A stretch of 43,312 bases of DNA. It comes from an uncultured Elusimicrobium sp. Its GTDB lineage: Bacteria; Elusimicrobiota; Elusimicrobia; Elusimicrobiales; Elusimicrobiaceae. Where the stretch lies: NCBI GenBank assembly GCA_902794125.1, contig CADBFX010000010.1, positions 1 to 43,312 on the forward strand, in the 5' to 3' direction. Under the pieces are notes generated by a model that was not told the origin of the DNA, did no database searches, and saw only the letters and a list, made by a program, of their open reading frames with translations. Shown here piece by piece: positions 17,031-26,166 of this stretch. How positions within the stretch are numbered: position 1 is the first letter of the stretch; every line of letters starts with the position of its first letter. The translations under genes and the position numbers were made by a program.

Positions 17031-19136
17031 ATGAAGTTGGTTTGGCGAAGCATTTATGTAGGGCTTCTGTGCTTAATTTTAAGCACAGAAGCTTTTTGTT
17101 TAACGCCGTCCAAACAAATTTATGACCGCCAAGGCGTTTCTATGCGCGGTTTCCTATCCGAAAAAAATACCTATTACCGCCCTGTTTCTTTAGCAGAAAT
17201 ATCGCCGTGGTTGGTGGCCGCTGTGGTGGCGGCGGAAGATAAACGCTTTTTCACACACGAAGGCGTGGACGGCGCGGCTATCTTGCGGGCGTTATGGCAA
17301 AACACAAAAAATGGGGAAGTCGTTTCCGGCGCTTCTACCATTACGCAGCAATTGGTACGGGCTGTGGAACCTCGGCCTAAGACCGTGTGGGGAAAAGCCG
17401 GGGAAGCGTGGAATGCGTTGCAACTGGAGCAACATAAAACAAAAGAAGAAATTTTGGAAGATTATTTTAATTGGCTTGAGTTAGGGAATTTAACACAAGG
17501 CGTAGAAGCTGCTTCTTTATTTTATTTTGGCGTAAACGCGGCAGATGTGTCTTTGGCCCAAGCGGCGTTTTTGGCGGGGCTGGCTAAATCTCCGACGTAT
17601 TATAATCCGCTTAAACATAAAACACGGGCCGTTAAACGGCAAAAATATGTGCTGGCGCGCATGCGGGAAGAAGGGTTTATTGATGAGGAGTTGTATCAAA
17701 TTGCTTTGCAGGAGCCGCTAGAATTGCGTGCCGTTGCCCGCCCGTTTGAAGCGCCGCATTTTGCGCAATTGTTGCGCCCACTGATCCCTATGGATACGAG
17801 TGATATTTCCTCCACGCTGGATCACGAATTGCAATCTTATGCGCAAAAAATAGCCCAAAGTCATGTGCGGGCACTATCTAAAGATAATGTAACCAACGCG
17901 GCAGTAGTGATTGTGGAAAATAATACAGGTGCGGTGCTGGCATACGTTGGATCGGCTGATTTTAAAGACGTAAAAAATCAAGGGCAGATAGATGGCGCGC
18001 GTGCGTTACGCCAGCCGGGTTCTGCCTTAAAACCGTTTGTATATGCTTTGGCATTTGAGCGTAACTTATTGACGCCTGCTTCTCTTTTAGAAGATGAAGA
18101 TACTTTTTTTGAAGGGGGATTCCGACCACATAATTATGATGAATCGTACCATGGGTGGGTGCCGGTGCGTACGGCCTTGGCGTGTTCATACAACATTCCG
18201 GCAGTAAAAACTGCGGAAAAAACCGGTACAAGCGCGCTATTATCGCTTTTACGTCAAGCGGGGATGACTTCTTTAACAAAAGAACCTGATTTTTACGGAT
18301 TAGGGTTATCGCTGGGAAACGGGGAAGTGCGACTATTGGATTTGACGAACGCTTATGCCTCGCTAGCGCGCGGCGGCATTTACAAACCGTTACTGCTAAG
18401 TACCCGGCCCGAAATTTATTTGCAGGGCTCTACGAAGCGAATTTTGCACGAAACGACCGCTTATCTGATTACACATATTTTAATGGATAATCAGGCGCGT
18501 TCCGGCGCATTTGGACTTAATTCTCCTTTATCTGTTCCGTTTGAAATGGCCGCAAAAACCGGCACTTCTAAAGATTATAGGGATAATTTCGCACTTGCCT
18601 ACACCCCGCGATGGACAATCGGCGTATGGGTGGGCAATTTTGATGCAACACCTATGCAAAAAGTATCCGGCATTACCGGCGCCGGGCCGATTTTGCACGA
18701 TTTGGCGATTTACGTGCAACAAAAATATCCGTCGGATCCGTTTGTCCGGCCGGAAGGGGTAACGGTGGCGACGGTGTGTAATGAAAGCGGTTTGTTGGCG
18801 GGACCTACGTGTAAACATACGCACGAGGACGTCTTTGAAAAAGGACATTTGCCAGAGCGGTGTGAAGGAAAACATACCCAAAAAACGGTTGCCTTTGAGT
18901 TGCTTAGCCCGTCAGATAAAGATGTGTATAAGTGGGACCCGGCGGTGGCGGCAGGTTCCCAGCGTTTAAAATGGGAAGCCCGTGGTTGTTCGGAAAAATA
19001 TAAATGGATATTAGACGATAAAAAATATCCTTCCGCACAACAAACTGTTTGGTGGCCGATACAAGTTGGAAAGCATACGTTGGAAGTACAATGTGGCTCG
19101 GAAAAACGCCAAATTAAGTTTGAAGTACTACCATAA
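17031..19136 (+). CDS. pbpC: Penicillin-binding protein 1C
   Basis: A 701-residue bifunctional peptidoglycan synthase. A short N-terminal hydrophobic segment (about 6-24) leads to the GT51 glycosyltransferase domain, with catalytic Glu69 in AEDKRFFTHEGVD and GASTITQQLVR. The transpeptidase domain has the active Ser331 in GSALKPF, SYN in ACSYNIP, and K509-TGTS. The C-terminal BiPBP_C domain (about 610-701) is typical of PbpC rather than PBP1a or 1b. It lies 3 nt behind the macroglobulin gene with no clear ribosome site, so translation may be coupled. A strong terminator-like hairpin lies inside codons 11-21. Confidence 0.93.
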   Translation: MKLVWRSIYVGLLCLILSTEAFCLTPSKQIYDRQGVSMRGFLSEKNTYYRPVSLAEISPWLVAAVVAAEDKRFFTHEGVDGAAILRALWQNTKNGEVVSGASTITQQLVRAVEPRPKTVWGKAGEAWNALQLEQHKTKEEILEDYFNWLELGNLTQGVEAASLFYFGVNAADVSLAQAAFLAGLAKSPTYYNPLKHKTRAVKRQKYVLARMREEGFIDEELYQIALQEPLELRAVARPFEAPHFAQLLRPLIPMDTSDISSTLDHELQSYAQKIAQSHVRALSKDNVTNAAVVIVENNTGAVLAYVGSADFKDVKNQGQIDGARALRQPGSALKPFVYALAFERNLLTPASLLEDEDTFFEGGFRPHNYDESYHGWVPVRTALACSYNIPAVKTAEKTGTSALLSLLRQAGMTSLTKEPDFYGLGLSLGNGEVRLLDLTNAYASLARGGIYKPLLLSTRPEIYLQGSTKRILHETTAYLITHILMDNQARSGAFGLNSPLSVPFEMAAKTGTSKDYRDNFALAYTPRWTIGVWVGNFDATPMQKVSGITGAGPILHDLAIYVQQKYPSDPFVRPEGVTVATVCNESGLLAGPTCKHTHEDVFEKGHLPERCEGKHTQKTVAFELLSPSDKDVYKWDPAVAAGSQRLKWEARGCSEKYKWILDDKKYPSAQQTVWWPIQVGKHTLEVQCGSEKRQIKFEVLP
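17063..17097 (+). terminator. Terminator-like hairpin inside the start of pbpC
   Basis: GCTTCTGTGCTTAA (17063-17076) and TTAAGCACAGAAGC (17079-17092) are perfect reverse complements with only TT between. TTTTTG follows directly. In the RNA this gives about 12-13 bp with a small loop, plus a U-tract. It encodes part of the pbpC signal segment. It probably limits transcription from the macroglobulin gene into pbpC, or depends on ribosome position. Confidence 0.6.
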
Positions 19137-19141
19137 TTACC

Positions 19142-19169
19142 TTGTTTTTTCTAAAAAAACTCGTATATT
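19142..19169 (+). promoter_or_regulatory. Promoter of the ChaN/TIKI-like gene, leaderless arrangement
   Basis: TTGTTT (19142-19147), 16-nt spacer, TATATT (19164-19169), then 6 nt to the ATG at 19176. No ribosome site. Confidence 0.45.
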
Positions 19170-19175
19170 ATTTGT

Positions 19176-20153
19176 ATGAAACAGATACGTTATTTATTTT
19201 TAGGGTTATTGGGCCTGTTGGTGACGGCCGCGTTACACGCTTCTAGTAATTTGGATCAGGAGCGTGAGGATTTGTTTGCCCCTATTTTAAATAACCCGCC
19301 CTTGCGTGCAGATTTAATGAGTCACGCTAAGAAAATACCGACGAATTTTAATTATACCGAGTTGTTTGGTTCGGATGTAGATGTGCTATTGGTGGGGGAA
19401 GAACATCACGACCCTATCCCCGCCAGGGATATCAATTTAATGATTAAAAATTTAGTGGGTAACCGGGCCGGATTAACGCATGTGGCCAGCGAATTTTTAT
19501 TAGCTTCTGAACAACCATTCCTGGATGCGTTTGCTCAAAAGCAATTGTCTTACGAAGAATTAAAAAAGAAATGTAAATTAGGTCAGCGTGCATTTGTGGC
19601 CGAGATAGCCCGGCGTTACGGGGTGAAAGTGGTTGGGTTGGAAATAGCCCGGACGCATGAGGATTATCCTTGGGCCTTATCTGCCGAGGGGTTGGCGGCG
19701 CGCAACCAAGCGTGGGCTGACAAAATAGTGGCTATTAAACGGCAAAATCCGCAAGCTAAGATTTTAGTGCATGCAGGGAGCTATCACACTCAACTGAGTG
19801 CTTCTTACGGCAAGACGCTTGCGCAAGTGTTAAAACAAAATGGTTTGAAAGTGAAAGTAGTGGAATTTACATCTGTAACGGACGCGGTGTGGAAAAAATT
19901 AAATATTTCCGGTAAATATGATCTGCTCTTTACGATTCCGGATAATTTAAAGCCGTATGTTCGGGCGGATTATGTGGTGTATGCTCCGTTTGCGGATTAT
20001 ACTTCCGAAGAAAAAGCTCGCATTAGCGAGATGTCCGATTCCATTTATAAAGAAAAAATTGTTACGGCTGTAACGGAAGATGGTTGTTTGTTGGACCCGG
20101 ATAACCCGATGTGCAGTGTGATCATCAACACAAGCAGAATTAAGTTAAAATAG
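19176..20153 (+). CDS. Exported ChaN/TIKI-superfamily-like protein
   Basis: A 325-residue protein with a Sec signal peptide (to about residue 22, TAALHA). The body carries VLLVGEEHHDPIPARDINLMI, HVASEFLLASEQPFLDAF, GVKVVGLEIAR and AKILVHAGSYHTQLS. The order GE-x-H-x-D near the start, a central SE, and a late H-A-G-x-x-H matches the ChaN/EreA/TIKI-type fold, in which these Glu and His residues bind metal or heme. E. coli ChaN is linked to iron uptake; a protease-like role is the alternative. The call rests on motif pattern only. A bidirectional terminator follows. Confidence 0.5.
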   Translation: MKQIRYLFLGLLGLLVTAALHASSNLDQEREDLFAPILNNPPLRADLMSHAKKIPTNFNYTELFGSDVDVLLVGEEHHDPIPARDINLMIKNLVGNRAGLTHVASEFLLASEQPFLDAFAQKQLSYEELKKKCKLGQRAFVAEIARRYGVKVVGLEIARTHEDYPWALSAEGLAARNQAWADKIVAIKRQNPQAKILVHAGSYHTQLSASYGKTLAQVLKQNGLKVKVVEFTSVTDAVWKKLNISGKYDLLFTIPDNLKPYVRADYVVYAPFADYTSEEKARISEMSDSIYKEKIVTAVTEDGCLLDPDNPMCSVIINTSRIKLK

Positions 20154-20173
20154 AAATTTTCCAGGCTTACAAA

Positions 20174-20208
20174 AACATCCCCCGGGATTTTTCCGGGGGA
20201 TGTTTTTG
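20174..20208. terminator. Bidirectional terminator before pyrG
   Basis: AACATCCCCCGG (20174-20185) pairs with CCGGGGGATGTT (20193-20204), with A and T runs outside. It serves the converging ChaN-like and pyrG genes. Confidence 0.85.
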
Positions 20209-20210
20209 TG

Positions 20211-21806
20211 TTAGTGATTTTTTTCTTCTTTTTGTTTCAAACTGGCTTTAATGAGCCCGTCAAATAACGGGTGCGGGCGCATTGGGCGGGAGCCAAATTC
20301 CGGGTGGAATTGGCCGGCAATGAAATACGGATGGTCTTCGCGTTCCACAATTTCAGGTAAGACTCCTTCGTGCCAACCGGATACTTTCAGCCCGGCATCC
20401 GCCAGTTGTTTCACGTAGGCCGGATTAAATTCGTAGCGATGGCGGTGGCGTTCCACAATTTGGTCTTTGCCGTACAAGCGGCGAGCCAACGAACCTTCTT
20501 TTAAGTCGGCTGTGTAATTGCCCAAGCGCATGGTGCCGCCTTTATAAACCACGTTTTTTTGTTGGGGGGTTAAATCTACTACCGGGTCCTTGGTGGTGGG
20601 GTCAAATTCCGTGGAGTTGGCGTCGTGCAACCCGCAAAGATTGCGCGCCGCTTCAATGACGGTGCATTGCATTCCCAAGCAAATTCCCAAGAAAGGTACT
20701 TTGTGTTCGCGGGCGTATTTAACGGTGGCGATTTTGCCTTCAATGCCGCGTCCGCCAAAACCGCCCGGGATTAAAATCCCGTCGGCTTGCGGCAACAAAT
20801 CTTCCACTTTGTCTTTATCCGTGTTGACGTAAAGAACTTCTACTTTAGCGTCGTTGTTCATACCGGCGTGTTTTAATGCTTCGTGGATAGATTTATAGGC
20901 CTCGGCAAATTCGGCATATTTACCGGCCACGGCAATTTTAACCGATTTGGACGGATGCATGGCTTTGTCAAAAAATTCAAACCATTTCGGGTCCACTTCT
21001 TTGGTCGGTTTTAAGCCTAAAAGCGAGATGATTTGTTTGTCCACGTCTTGTTTATAGAACATTTCCGGTACGTGATAAATTGTTTTGGCGTCGGCACATT
21101 CGATAACAGCTTTGGCCGGCACACTGCAGAAAAGGGATAATTTTTCTTTTAAATGCTGGTTAATGGGTTTTTCCGTGCGACAAATGAGCATGCTGGGTTC
21201 AATGCCTACTTCGCGCAATTTATTGACGGAGTGCTGCGTCGGTTTTGTTTTAAGTTCTTGCGCCACGGCAATATACGGAATTAAAGTGACGTGTACGCAG
21301 ATAACATTTTGCGCGCCTTTTTCTAAGCGCAGTTGACGGGCGGCTTCCAAGAACGGAAGCGACTCAATATCCCCTACCGTACCGCCGATTTCAATGATAG
21401 AAACGTCCACTTCATTTTCAAATGCGGTAAAACGTTTTTTAATTTCGTTGGTAATATGCGGAATGACCTGTACAGTAGATCCCAGGTATTCGCCGCGGCG
21501 TTCGCGGTCAATAACGGTTTGGTAGATGCTGCCAGCAGTGTTGGTGTTGGCGCGGGTCATATTAACATCCAAAAAGCGTTCATAATGCCCTAAATCCAAA
21601 TCGGCTTCTGCGCCGTCGGTAGTTACAAATACTTCCCCGTGTTGGTAGGGGGACATGGTACCGGGGTCCACGTTAATGTACGGATCGCATTTAATCATGT
21701 TGACCCGCAGGCCGTTTAATTGCAAAAGTTTGCCAATACTGGCGCCGGAAATTCCTTTTCCTAAGGAACTTACCACACCGCCTGTAATAATAATGAATTT
21801 AGACAT
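20211..21806 (-). CDS. pyrG: CTP synthase
   Basis: A 531-residue enzyme that makes CTP from UTP, ATP and glutamine. The synthetase domain starts with GGVVSSLGKGISGASIG (ATP site) and includes CDPYINVDPGTMSPYQHGEVFVT and EIGGTVGDIE. The class I glutamine amidotransferase domain has the nucleophile loop GICLGMQ and the His/Glu pair in GQFHPEF. Length is standard. AAGGAGT lies before the ATG. It follows the kdsB unit on the same strand, but the terminator at 21850 makes it a separate transcript. Confidence 0.96.
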   Translation of the reverse strand: MSKFIIITGGVVSSLGKGISGASIGKLLQLNGLRVNMIKCDPYINVDPGTMSPYQHGEVFVTTDGAEADLDLGHYERFLDVNMTRANTNTAGSIYQTVIDRERRGEYLGSTVQVIPHITNEIKKRFTAFENEVDVSIIEIGGTVGDIESLPFLEAARQLRLEKGAQNVICVHVTLIPYIAVAQELKTKPTQHSVNKLREVGIEPSMLICRTEKPINQHLKEKLSLFCSVPAKAVIECADAKTIYHVPEMFYKQDVDKQIISLLGLKPTKEVDPKWFEFFDKAMHPSKSVKIAVAGKYAEFAEAYKSIHEALKHAGMNNDAKVEVLYVNTDKDKVEDLLPQADGILIPGGFGGRGIEGKIATVKYAREHKVPFLGICLGMQCTVIEAARNLCGLHDANSTEFDPTTKDPVVDLTPQQKNVVYKGGTMRLGNYTADLKEGSLARRLYGKDQIVERHRHRYEFNPAYVKQLADAGLKVSGWHEGVLPEIVEREDHPYFIAGQFHPEFGSRPMRPHPLFDGLIKASLKQKEEKNH

Positions 21807-21839
21807 ATTACTAACTCCTTAATAAAAAATAAATTGTAC

Positions 21840-21869
21840 CAAAAATAAAACTCCCGCGCTGGCGGGAGT
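21840..21869 (-). terminator. Terminator after the kdsB unit
   Basis: ACTCCCGC/GCGGGAGT stem (21850-21857, 21862-21869); on the minus strand it is followed by TTTTATTTTT. Confidence 0.8.
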
Positions 21870-21878
21870 ATTTGAAAT

Positions 21879-22600
21879 TTAATGACAATGCTGCTTAAAA
21901 TAGGATTCGGCCGCTTGCAGGTCCGCTTCTGTATCGATAGCCGGGCCGCCGGGCTGAATTTCCACACATTTGATGGTCATGCCTTCTTCCAACGCGCGTA
22001 ATTGTTCCAACTTTTCTAATTGTTCTAACGGGCTGGGGGGGAGCGAAACAAAGCGTTTCAGGGCTTCGCGACGATATCCGTAAATACCGCAATGGTGCCA
22101 ATAGGGAATCCGTTTGTTTTCTTCGGTCAGTTCACGTTTGAATGGCACACGCGAGCGCGAAAAATAAAGAGCCCGGTCGTCTTTTGCCAGCACAGCTTTT
22201 ACGCAATTGGGATTATCAATTTTTGCATCATCCGTGGTGGCTGTGACGGCGGTGGCAATATCACAACGTTCATCACTGCGCAGTAAATTAGCTACGGCTA
22301 GAATTGTTTCAGGGCGGATAAAAGGTTCGTCGCCTTGCACGTTAATAATGAATTGTTCGTCGCGGCCCCGAGATGCTTCAAAAATGCGGTCGGTACCGCT
22401 TTGGCATTTGCACCAAACTTGGCACAGGCTTCCACCACGAGCGGTGATTCGGTTGCGATGATTACTTCGCCCAAACCGGTTTTTTTACACGTTTCATATA
22501 CGTGCTGGATAACCGGTTTACCACCTAAATTTTTTAAAATTTTTCCCGGTAAGCGCGAAGAACCATACCGCGCCGGAACGGCAATTAACACATCGGTCAC
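21879..22600 (-). pseudogene. kdsB: 3-deoxy-manno-octulosonate cytidylyltransferase, frameshifted
   Basis: KdsB activates Kdo as CMP-Kdo for the LPS core. The first frame (22600 down to about 22405) has the N-terminal PARYGSSRLPGKIL nucleotide-binding loop and ends at KFGANAK. The second frame, from about 22413 down, has CQSGTDRIFEA, VQGDEPFI, ALYFSRSRVPF and GIYGYRREAL, and runs to the normal C-terminus. Joined, the parts cover a whole KdsB except about 7-8 residues (the usual MT-rich stretch before SGTDR). A deletion of roughly 20-25 nt around 22403-22413, with length 1 mod 3, would explain it. As written no full protein is made. The gene is normally needed for LPS, so sequencing or assembly error is possible. 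It overlaps rfaE1 by 4 nt. Confidence 0.85.
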
Positions 22601-23586
22601 GGTAAAACTCCTTCAATTTCTTCGCGGGTAGTAGTAGCGGTGCCGGATTTGGCTACGACAATACCTGCCGCATAGTTAGCAATAGTGGCCGCTTCTTTTA
22701 AATTGGCTCCGGCCGCCAGACCTAACGTCAGAACAGAAATAACGGTATCACCCGCACCGGTAACATCATATACTTCGCGGGAGGTCGCGCGGATCGTGTA
22801 GGGCTTTTTAGTGCCTTTTTCAAATAGACTCATACCGTCTGCGCTGCGGGTAATCAGTACCGATTCGGCTTCCAGCATATCGCGAATTTGGTTGCCCAGA
22901 GCCTCAATAGCTTCTTCGCCGGGTTTGGGTGATTCGCCCGCTCCTTCCCACGCTTCTTTGGTGTTGGGAGTCATGCAGGTAATATGTTTGTATTTTTTGA
23001 AATTGTCAATTTTGGGGTCCACGCATACAGGAATATGATGCTTGCGGCACATATCAATAATGGTTTGGATGTTTTGGTCGCTAAGCATACCTTTGCCATA
23101 GTCGGATAAAATAACGCCTTTGGCGGTTTTGATAGCCGCTTCAAAATTTTTCATACATTCGGCGGCAATGGCGGAAGAAATTGTTTTTTTGCTTTCGCGG
23201 TCAAAGCGGACGATTTGTTGTTGTTCGGCCATGACGCGGATTTTTTGAGTGGTCGGGCGGTCGGTATCTTCGGCAATACCGTTGATATTTACGCGTTTTT
23301 GGCGTAAAAAACCTTTTAGCATATCTCCGCCTACATCCGGTCCCACAACGGAAATCATCACGGGTTTAGCACCCAATGCAGCCAAGTTAACGGCTACGTT
23401 GCCCGCTCCGCCGGCTACATAAAATTCGTTCTTTACGTCTACTACCGGCACCGGGGCTTCCGGCGAAATACGGCTGACAGACCCTTTGATAAAGTGATCC
23501 AGCATAATATCGCCGACTACAATAATTTCCTGTCCTTCAAAATGTTTCAAAATTTCTTTTAAGCGTTTAGTTGTAATTTGGGACAT
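22597..23586 (-). CDS. rfaE1: D-glycero-beta-D-manno-heptose-7-phosphate kinase
   Basis: A 329-residue PfkB/ribokinase-fold enzyme that phosphorylates heptose-7-phosphate at C1 for ADP-heptose synthesis. It has GDIMLDHFIKGSVSRISPEAPVPVV near residue 25, YVAGGAGNVAVNLAALGA, and the C-terminal ATP/anion-hole motif TGAGDTVISVL. It matches the kinase half of E. coli HldE; the nucleotidyltransferase half is absent, so a separate rfaE2 is expected elsewhere. GGAGAG lies before the ATG. It sits between the DUF3108 gene and kdsB, in an operon with gmhB and lpxL. Confidence 0.92.
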   Translation of the reverse strand: MSQITTKRLKEILKHFEGQEIIVVGDIMLDHFIKGSVSRISPEAPVPVVDVKNEFYVAGGAGNVAVNLAALGAKPVMISVVGPDVGGDMLKGFLRQKRVNINGIAEDTDRPTTQKIRVMAEQQQIVRFDRESKKTISSAIAAECMKNFEAAIKTAKGVILSDYGKGMLSDQNIQTIIDMCRKHHIPVCVDPKIDNFKKYKHITCMTPNTKEAWEGAGESPKPGEEAIEALGNQIRDMLEAESVLITRSADGMSLFEKGTKKPYTIRATSREVYDVTGAGDTVISVLTLGLAAGANLKEAATIANYAAGIVVAKSGTATTTREEIEGVLP

Positions 23587-23614
23587 AAATCTCTCCGTTT
23601 TTTTTATTATAACT

Positions 23615-24644
23615 TTAATTGCGTTTGTATTCCAATAGTTCGGCGGACACGCTGCCGATAAACACTTCCGTTTTCATTTTAACGGGCATTTTGTATTTAT
23701 CATCCGTCAGCCAAACTTTTAAACTTTTGCCTTTAGCTACAAAAATACCTTCTCCGCGAAATTGCGGTTCTACTACAATACATTTAAATTTTCCGGCCTG
23801 GGTTTTTACCGTTTCTTTTCCTAATACCTTAACGACCATGGGATACTTTTCTTCGCGGTTGACAATGTCTAATATAACATCTTGTCCGACGTGAAGTGGC
23901 TGAGAGCGCACATAGTATAGAGAGGTTAGCATATCTAATACGGGCCCGGTTAATACGCCGGAAATTTCGCGCGGATCACCCTTTTTTTGAATTTCGCCGT
24001 AATAAGTGTTTGTGTCATAGTCAAAGGTAATCCATTCATCGCGTTTATAATTGCCTTCGCGCAGACTTTGAGTATAGCCCAACGAGTAAAAAGTTTCCGC
24101 GTCCAGCCAGGAATAATTTACGTCGCGCACTTTAAAGACAGAATCAATAACGCTGGCGGAAAAAGCAGTGGTTTGAATTAAATACGCCGGACGACCATTG
24201 GCCGAAACGCCCGTATTTTAATTGTTCTTTGTGCCAGGGAGTATTTTTTTCGGTTTCCTCGGAGGGGGTTGCATAGGCTAAGGGGCTTAACCGACGACCG
24301 TCCAACGAAATTAGCGATTCATTCTTAAAAACGGGAGTATCCGGCACCGGGGTTGCTAACGGCGCGTTAGCGCGGGCTGCGGCAATAGATTGGGTAGCCG
24401 TAGGAGCTGACGCATTAGAAACCGGTTTTGCTACTTCCATGGATGAAGAAGATGACGGGGTTTTGGATTCAAGCGTGGGCAAAGAGACGGTTGTTCCCTG
24501 TGTGTTGCCCGATGTGTTTTCTTCCAATTGCGCTGTGGTAGGTACAGGGGTTGTAGTGGCTGGTTCTTTGGCAGAGCGCATAAAACAACCCGAAGTAACA
24601 AGTCCAAACGTGCAAGCTATTAAAAAAATTTTTTTAGGGAGCAT
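23615..24644 (-). pseudogene. DUF3108 lipoprotein, frameshifted
   Basis: The first frame (24644 to about 24216) starts with a lipoprotein signal (lipobox VTSGC, Cys20). A long Pro/Thr/Ser/Ala-rich linker follows, then EQLKYG, the expected opening of a DUF3108 domain. The second frame resumes with GVSANGRPAYLIQTTAFSA, SVIDSVFKVRD and NYSWLDAETFYSLGY, and continues to 23615, matching the rest of a DUF3108 domain. Some 20 residues of the early domain seem to be missing at about 24205-24218, along with the frame. The role of DUF3108 is not firmly known; members are envelope proteins, often near LPS genes. Decay or assembly error are both possible. AAGGAAGG precedes the ATG. Confidence 0.75.
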
Positions 24645-24646
24645 AC

Positions 24647-25195
24647 CTACCTTCCTTTTACAATAAACCGTGCGGCATTCAGTAAATTAGAGGCCACTTT
24701 TTCGGGGTGTAAATCCGGATATTTTTTCAAGTGATGTTTGCCGTTGGCGGTAGTTACCAAAATACTGCGACAACCAATGGCGTGGCCGAAAAGCACGTCA
24801 GCCTTTTTATCCCCAATCATGAAAGATTGTTTCGGATCAATATGAAATTTTTTAATTAAGTCTAACCCCATTTTGGGTTGCGGTTTGCGGCAGGTACAAT
24901 TTTCGTCCGGTGCATGGGGGCAAAACACAACGGCATCAAACCGGGCGGGTTTTAGTAATTGCAACAAGCGGGCGTGCACGGCGTTGACTTCTTTTTCGGT
25001 AAAATATCCGCGGCCAATGCCCGATTGATTGGATACAATAAAAAAGTGATATCCGGCTTTTTTTAATAATTGCAGTGCCGCCGGAACGCTTTTATAAGGG
25101 CGAACGCGGGCCGGGGCCGACAGATATACGCCGGGTTTTTCATGAATGAGTGTCCCGTCTCTGTCAAAAAATACAGCTTTTATTTTAGGGGTCAT
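24647..25195 (-). CDS. gmhB: D-glycero-beta-D-manno-heptose-1,7-bisphosphate 7-phosphatase
   Basis: A 182-residue HAD-superfamily phosphatase that removes the C7 phosphate of heptose bisphosphate in ADP-heptose synthesis. It has the catalytic FFDRDGTL (Asp nucleophile and Asp+2), the VSNQSGIGRGYF loop, the zinc loop CPHAPDENCTC, the RKPQPKM lysine region and IGDKKADV. The zinc loop marks it as GmhB-like rather than another HAD phosphatase. Start 25195 is used, as a longer frame to 25315 lies entirely inside lpxL. Its ATG overlaps the lpxL stop by 4 nt. Confidence 0.9.
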   Translation of the reverse strand: MTPKIKAVFFDRDGTLIHEKPGVYLSAPARVRPYKSVPAALQLLKKAGYHFFIVSNQSGIGRGYFTEKEVNAVHARLLQLLKPARFDAVVFCPHAPDENCTCRKPQPKMGLDLIKKFHIDPKQSFMIGDKKADVLFGHAIGCRSILVTTANGKHHLKKYPDLHPEKVASNLLNAARFIVKGR

Positions 25196-26154
25196 TTGGA
25201 CTCCTCTTCTGTAAAGCGTTCTTCCGGGTGTTCGCGTAAATATGCTTCGCCTTCGGCTTCCCGTTTCCAGCGGTTGTGTGCCCACAACCAGGAAGCAGGG
25301 TCTTGCCGGAGCCACATTTCGTAATACTCTACTAATTTTTTGGTAAATAATCGTACGTTTTTATTGCTGTACTCGGTGGGGGGGATTAGTTCGTCCATGA
25401 TGACACAAGTTAAGGTGCCGTCTTTTTCCCGCCGGACAGTAACCGGAAATACTGGTACTTGCATTTTTATAGAGAGTAAAGCCGTAATAGGGGAAAATGC
25501 AGCTGTGCGGCCCATAAACGGAATCCACATTTCGCCGGATACGGTGTTCTGGTCAAACAAAATACCAATCAAATTTTTCTTTTTTAACCAGCGCATACAG
25601 GCAAAGAAAGGCCGGTCTTCATGATTGCTATAAAAGGTGCGGCCGCCGAAAATGTTGCGGAGACGATTGGTTTCTTCGTCTACATAAGGATTGTCTACCC
25701 GTTGGGCCAGCACAGCTTTGTCTGCCCCATGTATAGAGGCCGCCAGCCCGAATGCTTCCCAATTGGTAAAGTGACCGATGTGGATAATTCCGCCGGTAGT
25801 TCCCTGGGCTCTAAGTAGTTTATCCATCCCTTCCACACGGCAATATTTTTTAAACACATCCGGTTTCATGGACGTTAATTTGATAAATTCCGCAAAAATG
25901 CCGCCAATGTTGCGCCAGGATTCTACGGCAATTTGATGAATTTCTTGGGGGGATTTTTCCGGGAAAGCTTTAGCAATATCGTTGCACGAACGTTTAAACC
26001 GCTTACGGGTTAAAAATCGGGCGGAACCGCTTAAAAAACGACCCGTTTTAACGGCCAAACGGTAAGGGAGCAAACGTACCCCGATACAAACCCCTTTTAA
26101 AGCGAGGAATTGTAAGTAGTGGAAAGGCGTTCTTTGGAAGCGGGTCTCGGCCAT
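25192..26154 (-). CDS. lpxL: Lipid A late acyltransferase (LpxL/HtrB family)
   Basis: A 320-residue inner-membrane enzyme that adds a secondary acyl chain to Kdo-lipid A. It has an N-terminal hydrophobic anchor region, the HX4E catalytic motif in HIGHFTNWEAFG (about residue 117), VLAQRVDNPYVD, FDQNTVSGEMWIPFMGRTAAFSPITALL, and a C-terminal PASWLWAHNRWK, all typical of the LpxL/LpxM group. The acyl chain cannot be told. TATAAT (26161-26166) lies 6 nt before the ATG with no ribosome site, suggesting a leaderless transcript that heads the lpxL-gmhB-DUF3108-rfaE1-kdsB unit. lpxK is divergent. Confidence 0.9.
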   Translation of the reverse strand: MAETRFQRTPFHYLQFLALKGVCIGVRLLPYRLAVKTGRFLSGSARFLTRKRFKRSCNDIAKAFPEKSPQEIHQIAVESWRNIGGIFAEFIKLTSMKPDVFKKYCRVEGMDKLLRAQGTTGGIIHIGHFTNWEAFGLAASIHGADKAVLAQRVDNPYVDEETNRLRNIFGGRTFYSNHEDRPFFACMRWLKKKNLIGILFDQNTVSGEMWIPFMGRTAAFSPITALLSIKMQVPVFPVTVRREKDGTLTCVIMDELIPPTEYSNKNVRLFTKKLVEYYEMWLRQDPASWLWAHNRWKREAEGEAYLREHPEERFTEEESK

Positions 26155-26160
26155 ATTTTT

Positions 26161-26166
26161 ATTATA
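26161..26166 (-). promoter_or_regulatory. -10 element of lpxL, leaderless arrangement
   Basis: Minus strand: perfect TATAAT separated from the start codon by 6 nt. The -35 region is weak. Confidence 0.5.

Noticed and set aside
21879-22600. Programmed ribosomal frameshift in kdsB
   Set aside because: No slippery heptamer at the junction, and residues are missing as well as the frame changed.
25195-25315. Longer N-terminus for gmhB
   Set aside because: The extra 40 codons lie wholly in the lpxL coding region and the HAD motif is normally close to the N-terminus.
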